64,000 nt of DNA, taken from positions 22,960 to 86,959 of the forward strand of contig CAIOSP010000181.1 of the NCBI GenBank assembly GCA_903861005.1, in the 5' to 3' direction. Under the pieces are notes generated by a model that was given only the letters and a program-made list of their open reading frames with translations, did not search any database and was not told where the DNA came from. The DNA comes from an uncultured Pseudomonadota bacterium. Its GTDB lineage: Bacteria; Myxococcota_A; UBA796; GCA-2862545. This document shows positions 8,310 to 17,100 of the stretch, piece after piece (position 1 is the first letter of the stretch; each line of letters starts with the position of its first letter). Both the position numbers and the translations under genes were made by a program.

Positions 8310-10009
8310 GCCCGATCCTGCCCGGCTGGGCCACCACCCTGCGCGACCGCTACCTGTCTGGCGAGGCCAGCCTGTTCCTGGTGCACGGCAACGTCCGTGA
8401 CCTTCACCCGTGGGATGACGGCGCCGACAAGGTGGAGTGGCTGGATCTGCGCTCGTTCTTGGAGCGCTTCCTGCTCCGCACACGCGACGTGGTCGCCTAC
8501 TACAATGTCTCGCAGGGCCTGTGCTTCACCGAGAAGGAGCACGAGAAGCGCTTCCGCGCCATCCTCGACGCGCGCCGCATGCTCACCGGCCAGCCGCGCG
8601 TGGACGCGCTCCCGCGGGGCCTCTCTGAGGTGCTGAGCGCCATCGAGGTGCTGGTCACCGACCAGACCCGCTCCACCGGCGCGGTGATCGACTTCTTCGA
8701 GACGGTCGCGCCGCGCGCCGACGTCGCGTTCATGACCCAGGACGACAAGGCCAACTTGGTGACGCTGCGCCGCTGGTCGAGCGATCCCGCGCTGCTCGCC
8801 ACGAACAACCTGGTGATCCTGGTCGCCGAGCAGCTGTCCGACGTGGCGCCGAGCGTGGTCGCCAGCCCTCAGCTGGTCACGCTGCGCGTCCCGTTCCCCG
8901 ACGAGCCGATGCGCGACGCCTTCCTGGCGGTCGAGCTCACCGCCGACGTGCCGACCGACCTGCCTGGGCCGCAGCTCGCCAAGATCACCGCCGGTCTGAC
9001 GCTGTTGCAGCTTCGCGGGCTGCTCCAGGTGGCGCGCCAGTCGCACGCGTCGATCCGCTTTGAGACCGTGGCCCAGCGCAAGAAGGTCATCCTGGAGCAG
9101 GAGTGCCAGGGCCTTGTGGAGCTGGTGGCCCCCCGCCACGACCTGTCGTCGGTGGGCGGCATGGACGAGGTGAAGGCGAACCTGCTGCGCATCGCGGACG
9201 CCATCAAGACCGGCAAGAAGAACCAAGTGCCGATGGGCATGATCTTCGTGGGCCCCATGGGCACCGGCAAGACCTTCGTCGCTGAGGCCTTCGCGGCTGA
9301 GTCGGGTCTGGTCTGCCTCAAGCTCGCCAACTTCCGCGACCGCTGGGTGGGCGCCACCGAGTCCAACCTGGAGAAGGTGCTCGATCTGGTCGAGGCCCTT
9401 GGGTACGTCCTGCTCATCATCGACGAGGCCGAGCGGGCGCTGGCGTCGGGCGAGCAGGACGGCGGCACCGGCAGCCGCGTGATCGCGCGGCTCAAAGAGT
9501 TCATGTCCGACACCTCGCACCGTGGGCGCGTGGTCATGCTGATGATGACCAACCGGCCCGACCGCCTCGACACGGACCTCAAACGCCCGGGCCGCTTCGA
9601 CCTGAAGATCCCGTTCTTCTTCCCCCAGTCGGTGGAGGAGCGCCGCAGCGTGCTGGCCGCGCTGGCCCGCAAGAACGACGTGGGCTTGGGCGGCGACGTG
9701 GATCTGGCGCCCATCGCCGTGGCGACCGAAGGGTGGTCAGGTGCCGAGCTTGAGTCCGTCGTGCTCGCCGCCGCCACCGCGGCCGCCAATGACGGCCGCG
9801 ACCTGGTGAGCGGGCAGGACCTGGCCGCTGCCGCCGTGGACGTGGTGCCGTCGCGCGATGTCCGCATGCTCGAGTACATGGAGCTGCTGGCGGTGTTTGA
9901 GTGCAGCGCCCGCCGGATGCTGCCCGAGCGCTACCAGGGGATCGACACCCAGGACGTGCTGGCTCGGCTGGACGGCCTCAAGGCCAGCCTCGGGTGGCGG
10001 GCGACCTGA
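8306..10009 (+). CDS. Ycf46-like AAA ATPase with degenerate N-terminal domain
   Basis: 567 residues, ATG overlapping the previous stop (ATGA). The C-terminal AAA module is complete: Walker A VGPMGTGKTF (about 315-324), Walker B LLIIDEAER (about 368-376), sensor-1 Asn in MMTNRPDRLD and the arginine-finger segment RPGRFDLKIPFFFP, then a lid ending about residue 510. The N-terminal 250 residues (LFLVHGNVRDLHPW, VAFMTQDDKANLVTLRRWSS) resemble the inactive first domain of Ycf46-type ATPases and lack a P-loop. The protein should be a hexameric remodelling ATPase. Its substrate is unknown, but the FHA neighbours suggest a phosphorylation-dependent client. Confidence 0.8.
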   Translation: MSPILPGWATTLRDRYLSGEASLFLVHGNVRDLHPWDDGADKVEWLDLRSFLERFLLRTRDVVAYYNVSQGLCFTEKEHEKRFRAILDARRMLTGQPRVDALPRGLSEVLSAIEVLVTDQTRSTGAVIDFFETVAPRADVAFMTQDDKANLVTLRRWSSDPALLATNNLVILVAEQLSDVAPSVVASPQLVTLRVPFPDEPMRDAFLAVELTADVPTDLPGPQLAKITAGLTLLQLRGLLQVARQSHASIRFETVAQRKKVILEQECQGLVELVAPRHDLSSVGGMDEVKANLLRIADAIKTGKKNQVPMGMIFVGPMGTGKTFVAEAFAAESGLVCLKLANFRDRWVGATESNLEKVLDLVEALGYVLLIIDEAERALASGEQDGGTGSRVIARLKEFMSDTSHRGRVVMLMMTNRPDRLDTDLKRPGRFDLKIPFFFPQSVEERRSVLAALARKNDVGLGGDVDLAPIAVATEGWSGAELESVVLAAATAAANDGRDLVSGQDLAAAAVDVVPSRDVRMLEYMELLAVFECSARRMLPERYQGIDTQDVLARLDGLKASLGWRAT

Positions 10010-10072
10010 CGGGATGCGGCCTCAAAGCGACCGCTGTGGCCGTGATCTCGCTGGATCCGAGGTGGCTGCGAC

Positions 10073-10099
10073 TTGACGGAGAGCGGGCGATCCTATAAG
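10073..10099 (+). promoter_or_regulatory. sigma70-like promoter for rplU-rpmA
   Basis: TTGACG (10073-10078) and TATAAG (10094-10099) are separated by 15 bp, slightly short but with good boxes. A transcript would start near 10106 and have a leader of about 95 bases before rplU, leaving room for the hairpin at 10170. Confidence 0.5.
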
Positions 10100-10169
10100 C
10101 GGGCCGGGCTCGCCGTCCGCACAAGATGCGGCGGTCTGATCATGGATACGGCGCATCCAGCGCCCGCCC

Positions 10170-10185
10170 GTCTCCGGTTGGAGAC
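10170..10185 (+). promoter_or_regulatory. leader hairpin just before the rplU ribosome-binding site
   Basis: GTCTCC-GGTT-GGAGAC forms a perfect 6-bp stem with a four-base loop. It ends five bases before AAGGAGC, the ribosome-binding site of rplU. Ribosomal-protein operons often carry such autoregulatory leaders. Whether this one binds L21 is not known. Confidence 0.4.
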
Positions 10186-10202
10186 GCCAAGGAGCACTTC
10201 CA

Positions 10203-10511
10203 ATGTTCGCGATTGTTGAGACTTCTGGCAAGCAGTACCGCGTCGAGCCCGGCGCACAGGTCGTCGTCGACCACGTCGACGCGGAAGAGGGCAGCACGAT
10301 CATCCTCGATCGCGTCCTCATGATCGGTGATGATGGCGTCAAGGTCGGCACCCCGCTCGTCGCGGGTGCCAGCGTTGAAGCCAAGATCGTCGACCACCAC
10401 CTGGGTGAGAAGGTGAAGGGCATGCAGTACCGCCGCCGGCACCGCATGCGTCGCTGGTTCGGCTTCCGCCACAGCCACACCACCCTCGAAATCATCTCGA
10501 TCAAGGCCTGA
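10203..10511 (+). CDS. rplU: 50S ribosomal protein L21
   Basis: 102 residues, typical length. It opens with MFAIVETSGKQYRVEPG, the L21 signature, and has the basic 23S rRNA-binding segment YRRRHRMRRWFGFRHSHT before the C-terminal ITLEII-like strand. AAGGAG sits upstream of the ATG. rpmA follows 12 bp downstream, the universal L21-L27 order. Confidence 0.97.
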   Translation: MFAIVETSGKQYRVEPGAQVVVDHVDAEEGSTIILDRVLMIGDDGVKVGTPLVAGASVEAKIVDHHLGEKVKGMQYRRRHRMRRWFGFRHSHTTLEIISIKA

Positions 10512-10523
10512 AGGGAGCTCACG

Positions 10524-10784
10524 ATGGCGCATAAGAAAGGTCAGGGTTCTACCCGAAACGGCCGCGACTCCAACCCCCAGTACCGCGGCGTCAAGCGCTT
10601 CGATGGTGAGACGGTCTCGGCCGGCAGCATCATCGTGCGTCAGGTCGGCTCCAGCGTTCACGAGGGCGAGAACGTGGGCCGCGGCAAGGACTTCACGCTG
10701 TTCGCGCTGGTCGACGGCACGGTCAAGTTCGGCACCCGCCGCAACCGCAAGATCGTGAACGTCGAGCCGCTCGCCGCCGAGTAG
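10524..10784 (+). CDS. rpmA: 50S ribosomal protein L27
   Basis: 86 residues. [20 protein letters not shown] is the conserved flexible N-terminus that reaches the peptidyl-transferase centre, followed by [19 protein letters not shown] and the small beta-barrel [14 protein letters not shown]. The N-terminus has no leader cleaved as in Firmicutes. AGGGAG lies upstream of the start. A strong hairpin follows the stop, separating it from obgE. Confidence 0.97.
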   Translation: MAHKKGQGSTRNGRDSNPQYRGVKRFDGETVSAGSIIVRQVGSSVHEGENVGRGKDFTLFALVDGTVKFGTRRNRKIVNVEPLAAE

Positions 10785-10804
10785 CAAAACCCGCGTGGTG
10801 CAGG

Positions 10805-10840
10805 ACGGGATGATCCCCCATGTTCGGGGGGTCATCCCGT
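10805..10840 (+). terminator. strong hairpin between rpmA and obgE
   Basis: The arms 10805-10819 and 10826-10840 pair over 15 bp (nine bp, one T-G wobble, five C-G) around the loop ATGTTC. Downstream is TCGTACTTTC, a poor U-tract, so termination may be partial. The ATG inside the loop is not a credible obgE start. Confidence 0.65.
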
Positions 10841-10870
10841 TCGTACTTTCCGGGCACGAGTGAGCACCCA

Positions 10871-11881
10871 GTGCAGTTCATCGACGAAGTGGTCATCTAC
10901 ATCCGCACCGGCAAGGGCGGGGACGGTCACGTCTCCTTCCGCCGGGAAAAGTACGTTCCCCATGGCGGTCCCGACGGCGGTGACGGCGGACGTGGTGGCA
11001 ACGTGGTCTTCGAGGCGGTGTCCCGCAAGAACACGCTGATCGACTACCTGCGCGCGCGTCACCACTTCGCGGAAGACGGCGAGAAGGGCGGCAACAGCCA
11101 GCTCTACGGCGCGGGCGCTGAGGCCAAGGTCCTGCCGGTCCCGTTGGGCACGCTGATCTACGACGATGAGACGGACGAGCTGCTGGGCGAGCTGATGAAC
11201 GAGGGCGAGCAGCTCACGTTCCCGGGCGGCAAGGGCGGCCTGGGCAACATGCACTTCCGGTCGTCCACCAACCAGACGCCGCGTCAGTTCCTCCCCGGCG
11301 AGCCCGGCGAGGAGCGCACGCTGCGCTTGGAGCTCAAGCTGCTGGCGGACGTCGGCCTGCTTGGCTTCCCCAACGCCGGCAAGAGCACGTTCCTGGCTCG
11401 GGTCAGCGCGGCGCGTCCCAAGATCGCCGACTACCCGTTCACCACGCTCGTGCCGCAGCTCGGCGTCGTCGTCCTGTCGGACGAGCAGACCTTTGTGCTG
11501 GCGGACGTCCCGGGTGTCATCGAGGGCGCAGCCGACGGCGCTGGCCTCGGCGTCCAGTTCCTCAAGCACCTGGAGCGCTGCAAGTGCAGCATCCATCTGG
11601 TGACGGCGGACGACGAAGACGGCGACCCGGTCCACCAGCTCAAGACCCTCAACGAGGAGCTCAAGGCCTTCGGCGGGGCGCTCGGTCAGCAGCCGCAGAT
11701 CGTGGCGCTCAACAAGACCGACGTGATGTCCAAAGCGGACGTCACCAAGTGGGTCAAGAAGCTCGAGAAGGCCACCGGCGCCCGCGTCTTCCCCATCTCG
11801 GGGATCACCGGTGACGGGGTACCCGCGCTCATCGCCACCGTGTGGCAGGTGCTTGCGCTTCGACAGGGATCCGGCGCATGA
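10871..11881 (+). CDS. obgE: GTPase Obg/CgtA
   Basis: 336 residues from GTG at 10871, chosen because Obg proteins begin with (M)QFIDEVVIYIRTGKGGDG; a longer reading from 10820 would start within the terminator-like hairpin. The Gly-rich Obg fold is at 1-158, and the G domain carries GFPNAGKST (about 165-173), DVPGVIEGAADGAGLG and NKTDV. There is no C-terminal OCT domain, so it is the short form. Obg acts in 50S assembly and stress control. It overlaps rsfS by 4 bp. Confidence 0.95.
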   Translation: MQFIDEVVIYIRTGKGGDGHVSFRREKYVPHGGPDGGDGGRGGNVVFEAVSRKNTLIDYLRARHHFAEDGEKGGNSQLYGAGAEAKVLPVPLGTLIYDDETDELLGELMNEGEQLTFPGGKGGLGNMHFRSSTNQTPRQFLPGEPGEERTLRLELKLLADVGLLGFPNAGKSTFLARVSAARPKIADYPFTTLVPQLGVVVLSDEQTFVLADVPGVIEGAADGAGLGVQFLKHLERCKCSIHLVTADDEDGDPVHQLKTLNEELKAFGGALGQQPQIVALNKTDVMSKADVTKWVKKLEKATGARVFPISGITGDGVPALIATVWQVLALRQGSGA

Positions 11882-12318
11882 TGACCACAGGGACGCCCGA
11901 TTCCACCCCCAAGCCCCTGGAGGCCCCCATCGATTCCAAGCAGCTCGCCGACGTGATCCTCCACGCCGCGCTGGAGAAGAAGGCGTTCCAGCCTGTGATC
12001 CTCGATGTCGTGGAGCTCGTGAAGTACTGCGACTACTTCGTGATCGTCAGCGCGCGGAACCCCCGCCAGGTCCGCGCGATCGCCGATGAAGTCCGTCACG
12101 TCCTCAAGAAGGACTACAGCCTCCTCCCGATCAGCGTGGAAGGCGCGGCGGGCGGCAACTGGCTGTTGGTCGACTTCGACGACGTGGTGCTGCACGTGTT
12201 CCAGGAGAGCTCGCGCGGCTTCTACGACCTCGAGGGCCTGTGGAGCGAAGCGCCCCGCCTGCCCGTGCCCGAGGTCGACGAGGTCGACGAGGATCGTCCC
12301 CTGTTCTCGTTGCCGTGA
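11878..12318 (+). CDS. rsfS: ribosomal silencing factor RsfS
   Basis: 146 residues from the ATG at 11878 within the obgE stop; a second ATG follows immediately. After a Pro/Thr-rich lead, LADVILHAALEKKAFQPVIL and YCDYFVIVSARNPRQVRAIA are the RsfS (DUF143) core, ending with NWLLVDFDDVVLHVFQESSR and FYDLEGLWSEA. RsfS binds L14 and blocks subunit joining in starvation. The C-terminal tail is acidic. The obgE-rsfS-rlmH order is common, although nadD is missing here. It overlaps rlmH by 4 bp (GTGA). Confidence 0.94.
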   Translation: MMTTGTPDSTPKPLEAPIDSKQLADVILHAALEKKAFQPVILDVVELVKYCDYFVIVSARNPRQVRAIADEVRHVLKKDYSLLPISVEGAAGGNWLLVDFDDVVLHVFQESSRGFYDLEGLWSEAPRLPVPEVDEVDEDRPLFSLP

Positions 12319-12776
12319 AGCTCCGGCTCGTGGTCGTTGGACGCGGTGGCGTGGCTTGGGCCGACGCCGCCGTGGACGACTGGGCCCGACGCCTGAAGCG
12401 CTACGGCGGAATCGAAGAGACCCAGATCCGCCCCGAATTGTTCCGCGGCGACATCGAGGCGGTCCGCGACGCCGAGGCCAAGCGTGTGCTCGCCGAGGTG
12501 AGCCCGCGGGATCGCCTAGTCGCGCTCGACGAGCGCGGCGAGCGGCTGGACACCCACCAGTTCGCGTCGCTGGTCGAGCAGGGCATGGGCGCCGGTGGCT
12601 CGCTCGTGCTGGCGATCGGCGGCCCCTACGGTCATGGCGCGGCGGTGCGCGCGGCGGCGTGGCGGACGCTGCGGCTGTCCGACATGGTCCTGAACCACGA
12701 GGTCGCGCGGGTGGTGCTCTACGAGCAGCTCTACCGCGCCTACACCGTGCTGCGCGGCGAGCCCTACCACCACTGA
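12315..12776 (+). CDS. rlmH: 23S rRNA pseudouridine-1915 N3-methyltransferase
   Basis: 153 residues from GTG at 12315, coupled to rsfS; the length fits RlmH. This SPOUT-fold enzyme uses SAM to methylate pseudouridine 1915 in helix 69 of assembled ribosomes. Diagnostic segments are LVLAIGGPYGHG in the knotted SAM site and the C-terminal LSDMVLNHEVARVVLYEQLY, then RAYTVLRGEPYHH. The final YHH is the conserved end of the family. Confidence 0.95.
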   Translation: MKLRLVVVGRGGVAWADAAVDDWARRLKRYGGIEETQIRPELFRGDIEAVRDAEAKRVLAEVSPRDRLVALDERGERLDTHQFASLVEQGMGAGGSLVLAIGGPYGHGAAVRAAAWRTLRLSDMVLNHEVARVVLYEQLYRAYTVLRGEPYHH

Positions 12777-12877
12777 CCGTTCGCCCGTGGACGTTCGCCG
12801 CGTCGACTCGAGCGGTCGTGTCGGCCCGCCACCTGCGGTTGGACGTGGTAGAGGTTGGCCCCCTTGTGGAGGCTACG

Positions 12878-13972
12878 ATGGCGCGCGCGTTCAACTTCTC
12901 GGCCGGCCCCGCCCTCATCCCCGAGCCCGTGATCCGCGAGGCGCAGGACGCGCTGTGGGAGCTCGAAGGCACCGGCATGGGCCTGCTGGAGATCTCGCAC
13001 CGCAGCAAGGCGTTCGAGGCGGTGATGGATCGCGCCCGCGACCGCCTGACCCGCTTGCTCCGCCTGTCGCCGGATCAAGAGATCCTCTTCCTGCACGGCG
13101 GCGCGCGCACGCAGTTCTTCCAGGTGCCGATGAACCTGCTGCGCGGCGCTCGCGCGACCTACTTCGACACCGGCGTGTGGTCAGCCGGCGCCATCGAGGA
13201 GGCGGCGCGCTTTGGCACCGTCGACGTGCCGTTCAGCAGCAAGTCCACGGGCTACGATCACGTCCCGCGCGACGGGTCGTGGGGCGAGCTGCCCGCGGGC
13301 ACGCGCTACCTGCACTACACCGCGAACAACACGGTGGTCGGCACCGAGTACGACTACGTGCCCACCGTGAAGGACGCCTGGCTGATCGCCGACGCCAGCA
13401 GCAACATCCTCTCACGTGACCTCGACGGCTCCAAGTTCGACCTGCTCTACGCGGGCGCGCAGAAGAACCTGGGCCCCGCGGGCGTCACGCTCGTCGTCAT
13501 CCGCAAGACGCTGCTCGACGCCGCGGATCGCGACCTGCCGAGCATGCTCCGCTACGACATCCACGCGGCCAAGAAGAGCCTTTACAACACGCCCGCCACC
13601 TTCGCGATCTACGTGGTCGAGCGGATGTGCGCGTGGATCGAGTCCCAGGGCGGCGTGGCCGCGATCGAGGACCGCAACGCCCGCAAGTCCGCGCGCCTCT
13701 ACGCCGCGATCGACCAGAGCCCGCTGTTTCAGGGCAAGGTCCGGCCGGACTCCCGCTCGCGCATGAACGTCACCTTCACCACCGGCACGCCAGAGCTGGA
13801 CGCCAAGTTCGTCGCCGAGGCGAACATCAACGGATTGCTTGGCTTGAAGGGCCACAGCTCGGTGGGCGGTCTGCGCGCCAGCTTGTACAACGCGCAGCCC
13901 GAGGAGGCGGTCGAGGTGCTGGTCGGCTTCCTCGCGGACTTCGCGGCGCGCAACTCGGTCGGCAAGGCCTGA
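12878..13972 (+). CDS. serC: phosphoserine aminotransferase
   Basis: 364 residues, class-V PLP aminotransferase converting 3-phosphohydroxypyruvate to phosphoserine. The start at 12878 has GGAGG five bases upstream and gives the typical FNFSAGPALIP opening. EISHRSKAFEAVMDRA, FLHGGARTQFFQVPMNLL and the PLP-Lys segment YAGAQKNLGPAGVTLVVI are visible. The C-terminus ends with LLGLKGHSSVGGLRASLYNA, which binds phosphate. A 9-bp hairpin follows. Confidence 0.95.
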   Translation: MARAFNFSAGPALIPEPVIREAQDALWELEGTGMGLLEISHRSKAFEAVMDRARDRLTRLLRLSPDQEILFLHGGARTQFFQVPMNLLRGARATYFDTGVWSAGAIEEAARFGTVDVPFSSKSTGYDHVPRDGSWGELPAGTRYLHYTANNTVVGTEYDYVPTVKDAWLIADASSNILSRDLDGSKFDLLYAGAQKNLGPAGVTLVVIRKTLLDAADRDLPSMLRYDIHAAKKSLYNTPATFAIYVVERMCAWIESQGGVAAIEDRNARKSARLYAAIDQSPLFQGKVRPDSRSRMNVTFTTGTPELDAKFVAEANINGLLGLKGHSSVGGLRASLYNAQPEEAVEVLVGFLADFAARNSVGKA

Positions 13973-13996
13973 TCGTTCTTCGTACCGGCCGGGCCG

Positions 13997-14021
13997 CAAC
14001 GCCGATCGTTCCTCGGCGTTG
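13997..14021 (+). terminator. hairpin after serC
   Basis: CAACGCCGA and TCGGCGTTG form a 9-bp stem around a seven-base loop, 24 bp past the serC stop. No U-tract follows, so it may be a transcript-end stabiliser or a weak terminator. Confidence 0.4.
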
Positions 14022-14137
14022 GACCCGGGTAAAGCCGTCGTCTTTCGTGTCGATGAATGCAGGGGTGACGCGCCCTGCTCCGCCGGGCGATACTGCGCCG
14101 TACGGCCGGCACGGACTGCGCACGGCCAGGGGACTGC

Positions 14138-17100
14138 ATGGACATCGGCATCGGCGTTCCGCCACCTCCCAAGTCGTTCGTCGGGCGACAGCAGGAGTTG
14201 GAGTACCTGGGTGGCTGGCTGCGGCCGGGTCGCAGCCTCGCGCTCGTCGCGGAGGCCGGCACCACCGGCGTCGGCCGCACCTCGCTCGCTCGGGCCTTCG
14301 CCCACGAGACCCGCGCCTTCAAGGGCGTGCTCGGGTGGACGCTCCAGGCCGACGGCCCCCGTCCCCACGCCGCGCTGCGTCGCTGGGCGCTCCGCCTGGG
14401 CGCGCCGATCCGCGGTCGCATCAGCCTGGGCCAGCTCCTCGCTGAGATCTCCACCGCCTTGCGGGCCGCGGGCCCCGTCCTGGTCGTGATCGACGGCGTG
14501 CGCGAGCGCGACGTCAGCGTTGTCCGCCGCGTGATCACCGCGCTCCCGTCCGACGCGTGCGTGCTCTACACCATCGACGACCTCAAGGCGGCCGACCGCA
14601 TCGGCGCGCGCACGCTCGAGATCGCGCCCCTGGGTGACGACGAAGGCATCGAGCTGCTCGAGGCTGTGATCGGTTCGGCCGTGCCCAGCATCATCGCGGG
14701 CGCCATGCTCCAGGCCGTCGGCTACCTGCCACTCGGCGTCGTGTTGGCCGGTTCGCGCCTACGTCAGGCCACCGGCGAAGAGTCCGGCTCTTGGGGCGGT
14801 GAGGTTGATCCGCGTCGTGCGGCGCGCCTCGGCGGCCCGATCGGCGTCGCCCGATCCTTCCTCGACGCCTACCGTCGCCTGGGCGAGGGCACCGCGCGCG
14901 TGCTTCGCGCCACCGGCTTGTTCCAGCACGGCCCCATCCACGCCGAGCGCCTGTCCGCGCTGCTCGGGTTGGACCTCAAGGTCGCCACCACCGAGCTCGA
15001 ACGCCTCGCGGGCTACGGCATCATCGAGCCGCTCGACACCGGCGCGTGGATGTCGCACGCCCTGGTGTCCGGCTACGCGTACCGCCTGCTGGAGGAGTCC
15101 GGCGAACTGGACCGCCTGCAGAAGCGTAGCCTGTCGTTGGTGCTCCAGTCTGAGGGCGCGCCCGGCGGCGGCCTGACCCCGTCGGACATCCTCGACGTCG
15201 TGCACCGCTCGATCGAGCGCGGCGACCTGGAAGACATGACCGCGCTCGCCACCCGCATCGGCGACGAGCTGGCGTCGTGGTGCTTGGAGGGCGCGCTGGC
15301 GCTGGTGGGCGAGGCCCGCGAGCGCGCGCAGGCGACGCGCAACCGCGCGCTCGGCATCCTCAAGACCCGGCACGAGGCGCTGCTGGAGTCGGCGGCCTCG
15401 CTGGGCGTGAAGGACGAGGACGTGCGCCTGGACGGCTCCGAGCCGGATGAGGAGGTCTTTGACGTCCGCCCCGTGAACGCGCCCGCGCCCGCGCCGGCCA
15501 AGGCTGGCGGGCGTTCGGACGACGCGGTGGCCGACCCGCTCACCGAGGAGCTTGGCGGCTTTGCGCCTGCGCCCGCACCCGCTGCAGAGCCCGTGCGCGC
15601 GCCGGTGACGCCCGACGAGCCCACCTTCGCCGCTGTGGTGCCCACGCCCAAGCCGCCCGCCGCCGACGCGTGGTGGGTGGTTCGCCCCGACACCGCCGAA
15701 GCGGCCGCCGCCAAGAAGGCGTCCGAGGACTGGAGCACGCCGCCGCGCGTCAGCTCCGCGTCGCAGAACCAGCTCCGCGCCGCGGTGGACGAGGTCGAGC
15801 GAAACCCCGTCGCCCCCGACCCCTCCGGCGCGCAAGACGAGCAGGAGAAGACGGTCGGTCGCCCGGTGCGCGCGTTCCAGCGCGGCGCGCCGGATGGCCC
15901 CGATGACGCGCGCATGTACGGCGCCGCGAAGCACGCGGCGACGCTGCGCGGAGACTCGACCGAGCAGGTCCGCGCGGACTGCCTGGTGCGCGCGCGCGCC
16001 GCGTCCTCGTCGGCGGCGGACATCCAGGATCGCCTCTCGCTTCGGCTGGAAGAGGGCGAGCGCGACCTGCGCGGCCGCCAGGACCCGGTGCTGCGGGCGC
16101 CGATCGATCGCATCACCGTGCTGACCCGCTCCGTCGTCGATCAGGTTCGTGCCGCGCGCGCCTCGATCGCCGTGATCGAGCACGCCGGAGATCTGGAGCG
16201 CATGCGTCGCGCGGCCGAGCGCGCGGAGCGCGCCCGGGACGTGTCGGTGGAGGCCGTCGAAGAGGCGGACGCGCTGTGGACGGCGTTCTACGACTCGCTG
16301 TCCAACCTGCAGGAGTCCGCGGCGCGTCGACGCGCGGCCGTGCAGCGCGCGCGCAACGATGTCGCCGCCGCGCGCACGGCGATGGACGAGGCCACGCACC
16401 GCGTCAACGCTTGGCGCTCGGTCGACACCACCGCCGACTGGTCGCAGGTCGACGTGCTGCTCACCAAGGCCACCGAGGCCTTCGCGCGCGCTGAGGTCGC
16501 CTCGGCCACGCTGGAGTCGGGTGGAGATCCGGAGACCGCGTCGTCGGTCGCGTCGGACGCCCGTCGCGACGCGGAGCGCTTCGCCCGCGAGGCCACCTCG
16601 CTCGGCAACCGCGTGGTGGAGACGTCTCGTGAGATCAAGCGCACCCGCGAGGTGCAGCGCGAGGTCGCGGACCACGTCGATCGCATCGACCGCGACGCGA
16701 TCAGCTTCGACGCGCTGCGTGACGAGCTGCTCGTGCGGATGGCGGGCAGCACCGACGACGCGGCCGCCGGCCTGTCCCGTCGCATCGACGCGCTGACGAC
16801 CCGCGTGCACCGCGGTCGCCGCTTCGCGTCGTCTCAGGGCAACGCGAACGTGGACGCCGACGGCACCGAACGCCTAGCGGCCACCGCGCGTGACGTGGGC
16901 GCTTGCCTCGCCGAGATCCAGCGCCTGGCCACAGAGGTCGACGCGTGGGTCAAGTCTCGCGGCTCGGCCGAGGTGGACTCGGCGCGTTTCGAGCTGATCG
17001 CCGAGTCGCTGACGCAGCTCGCGATGATGGAGTCGACGGGGGCGGTGGCGCGTCGCGCGTCCAGCCGCGCGTACGGTGCGGCCGCCGGCGTGGACGACGC

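Noticed and set aside
10820..10870. Upstream ATG extending obgE
   Set aside because: It starts inside the terminator-like hairpin, and Obg families begin at the QFIDEV segment.
14759..16810. 683-residue minus-strand frame
   Set aside because: Opposite the giant ATPase; composition is a GC-rich shadow with no domain.
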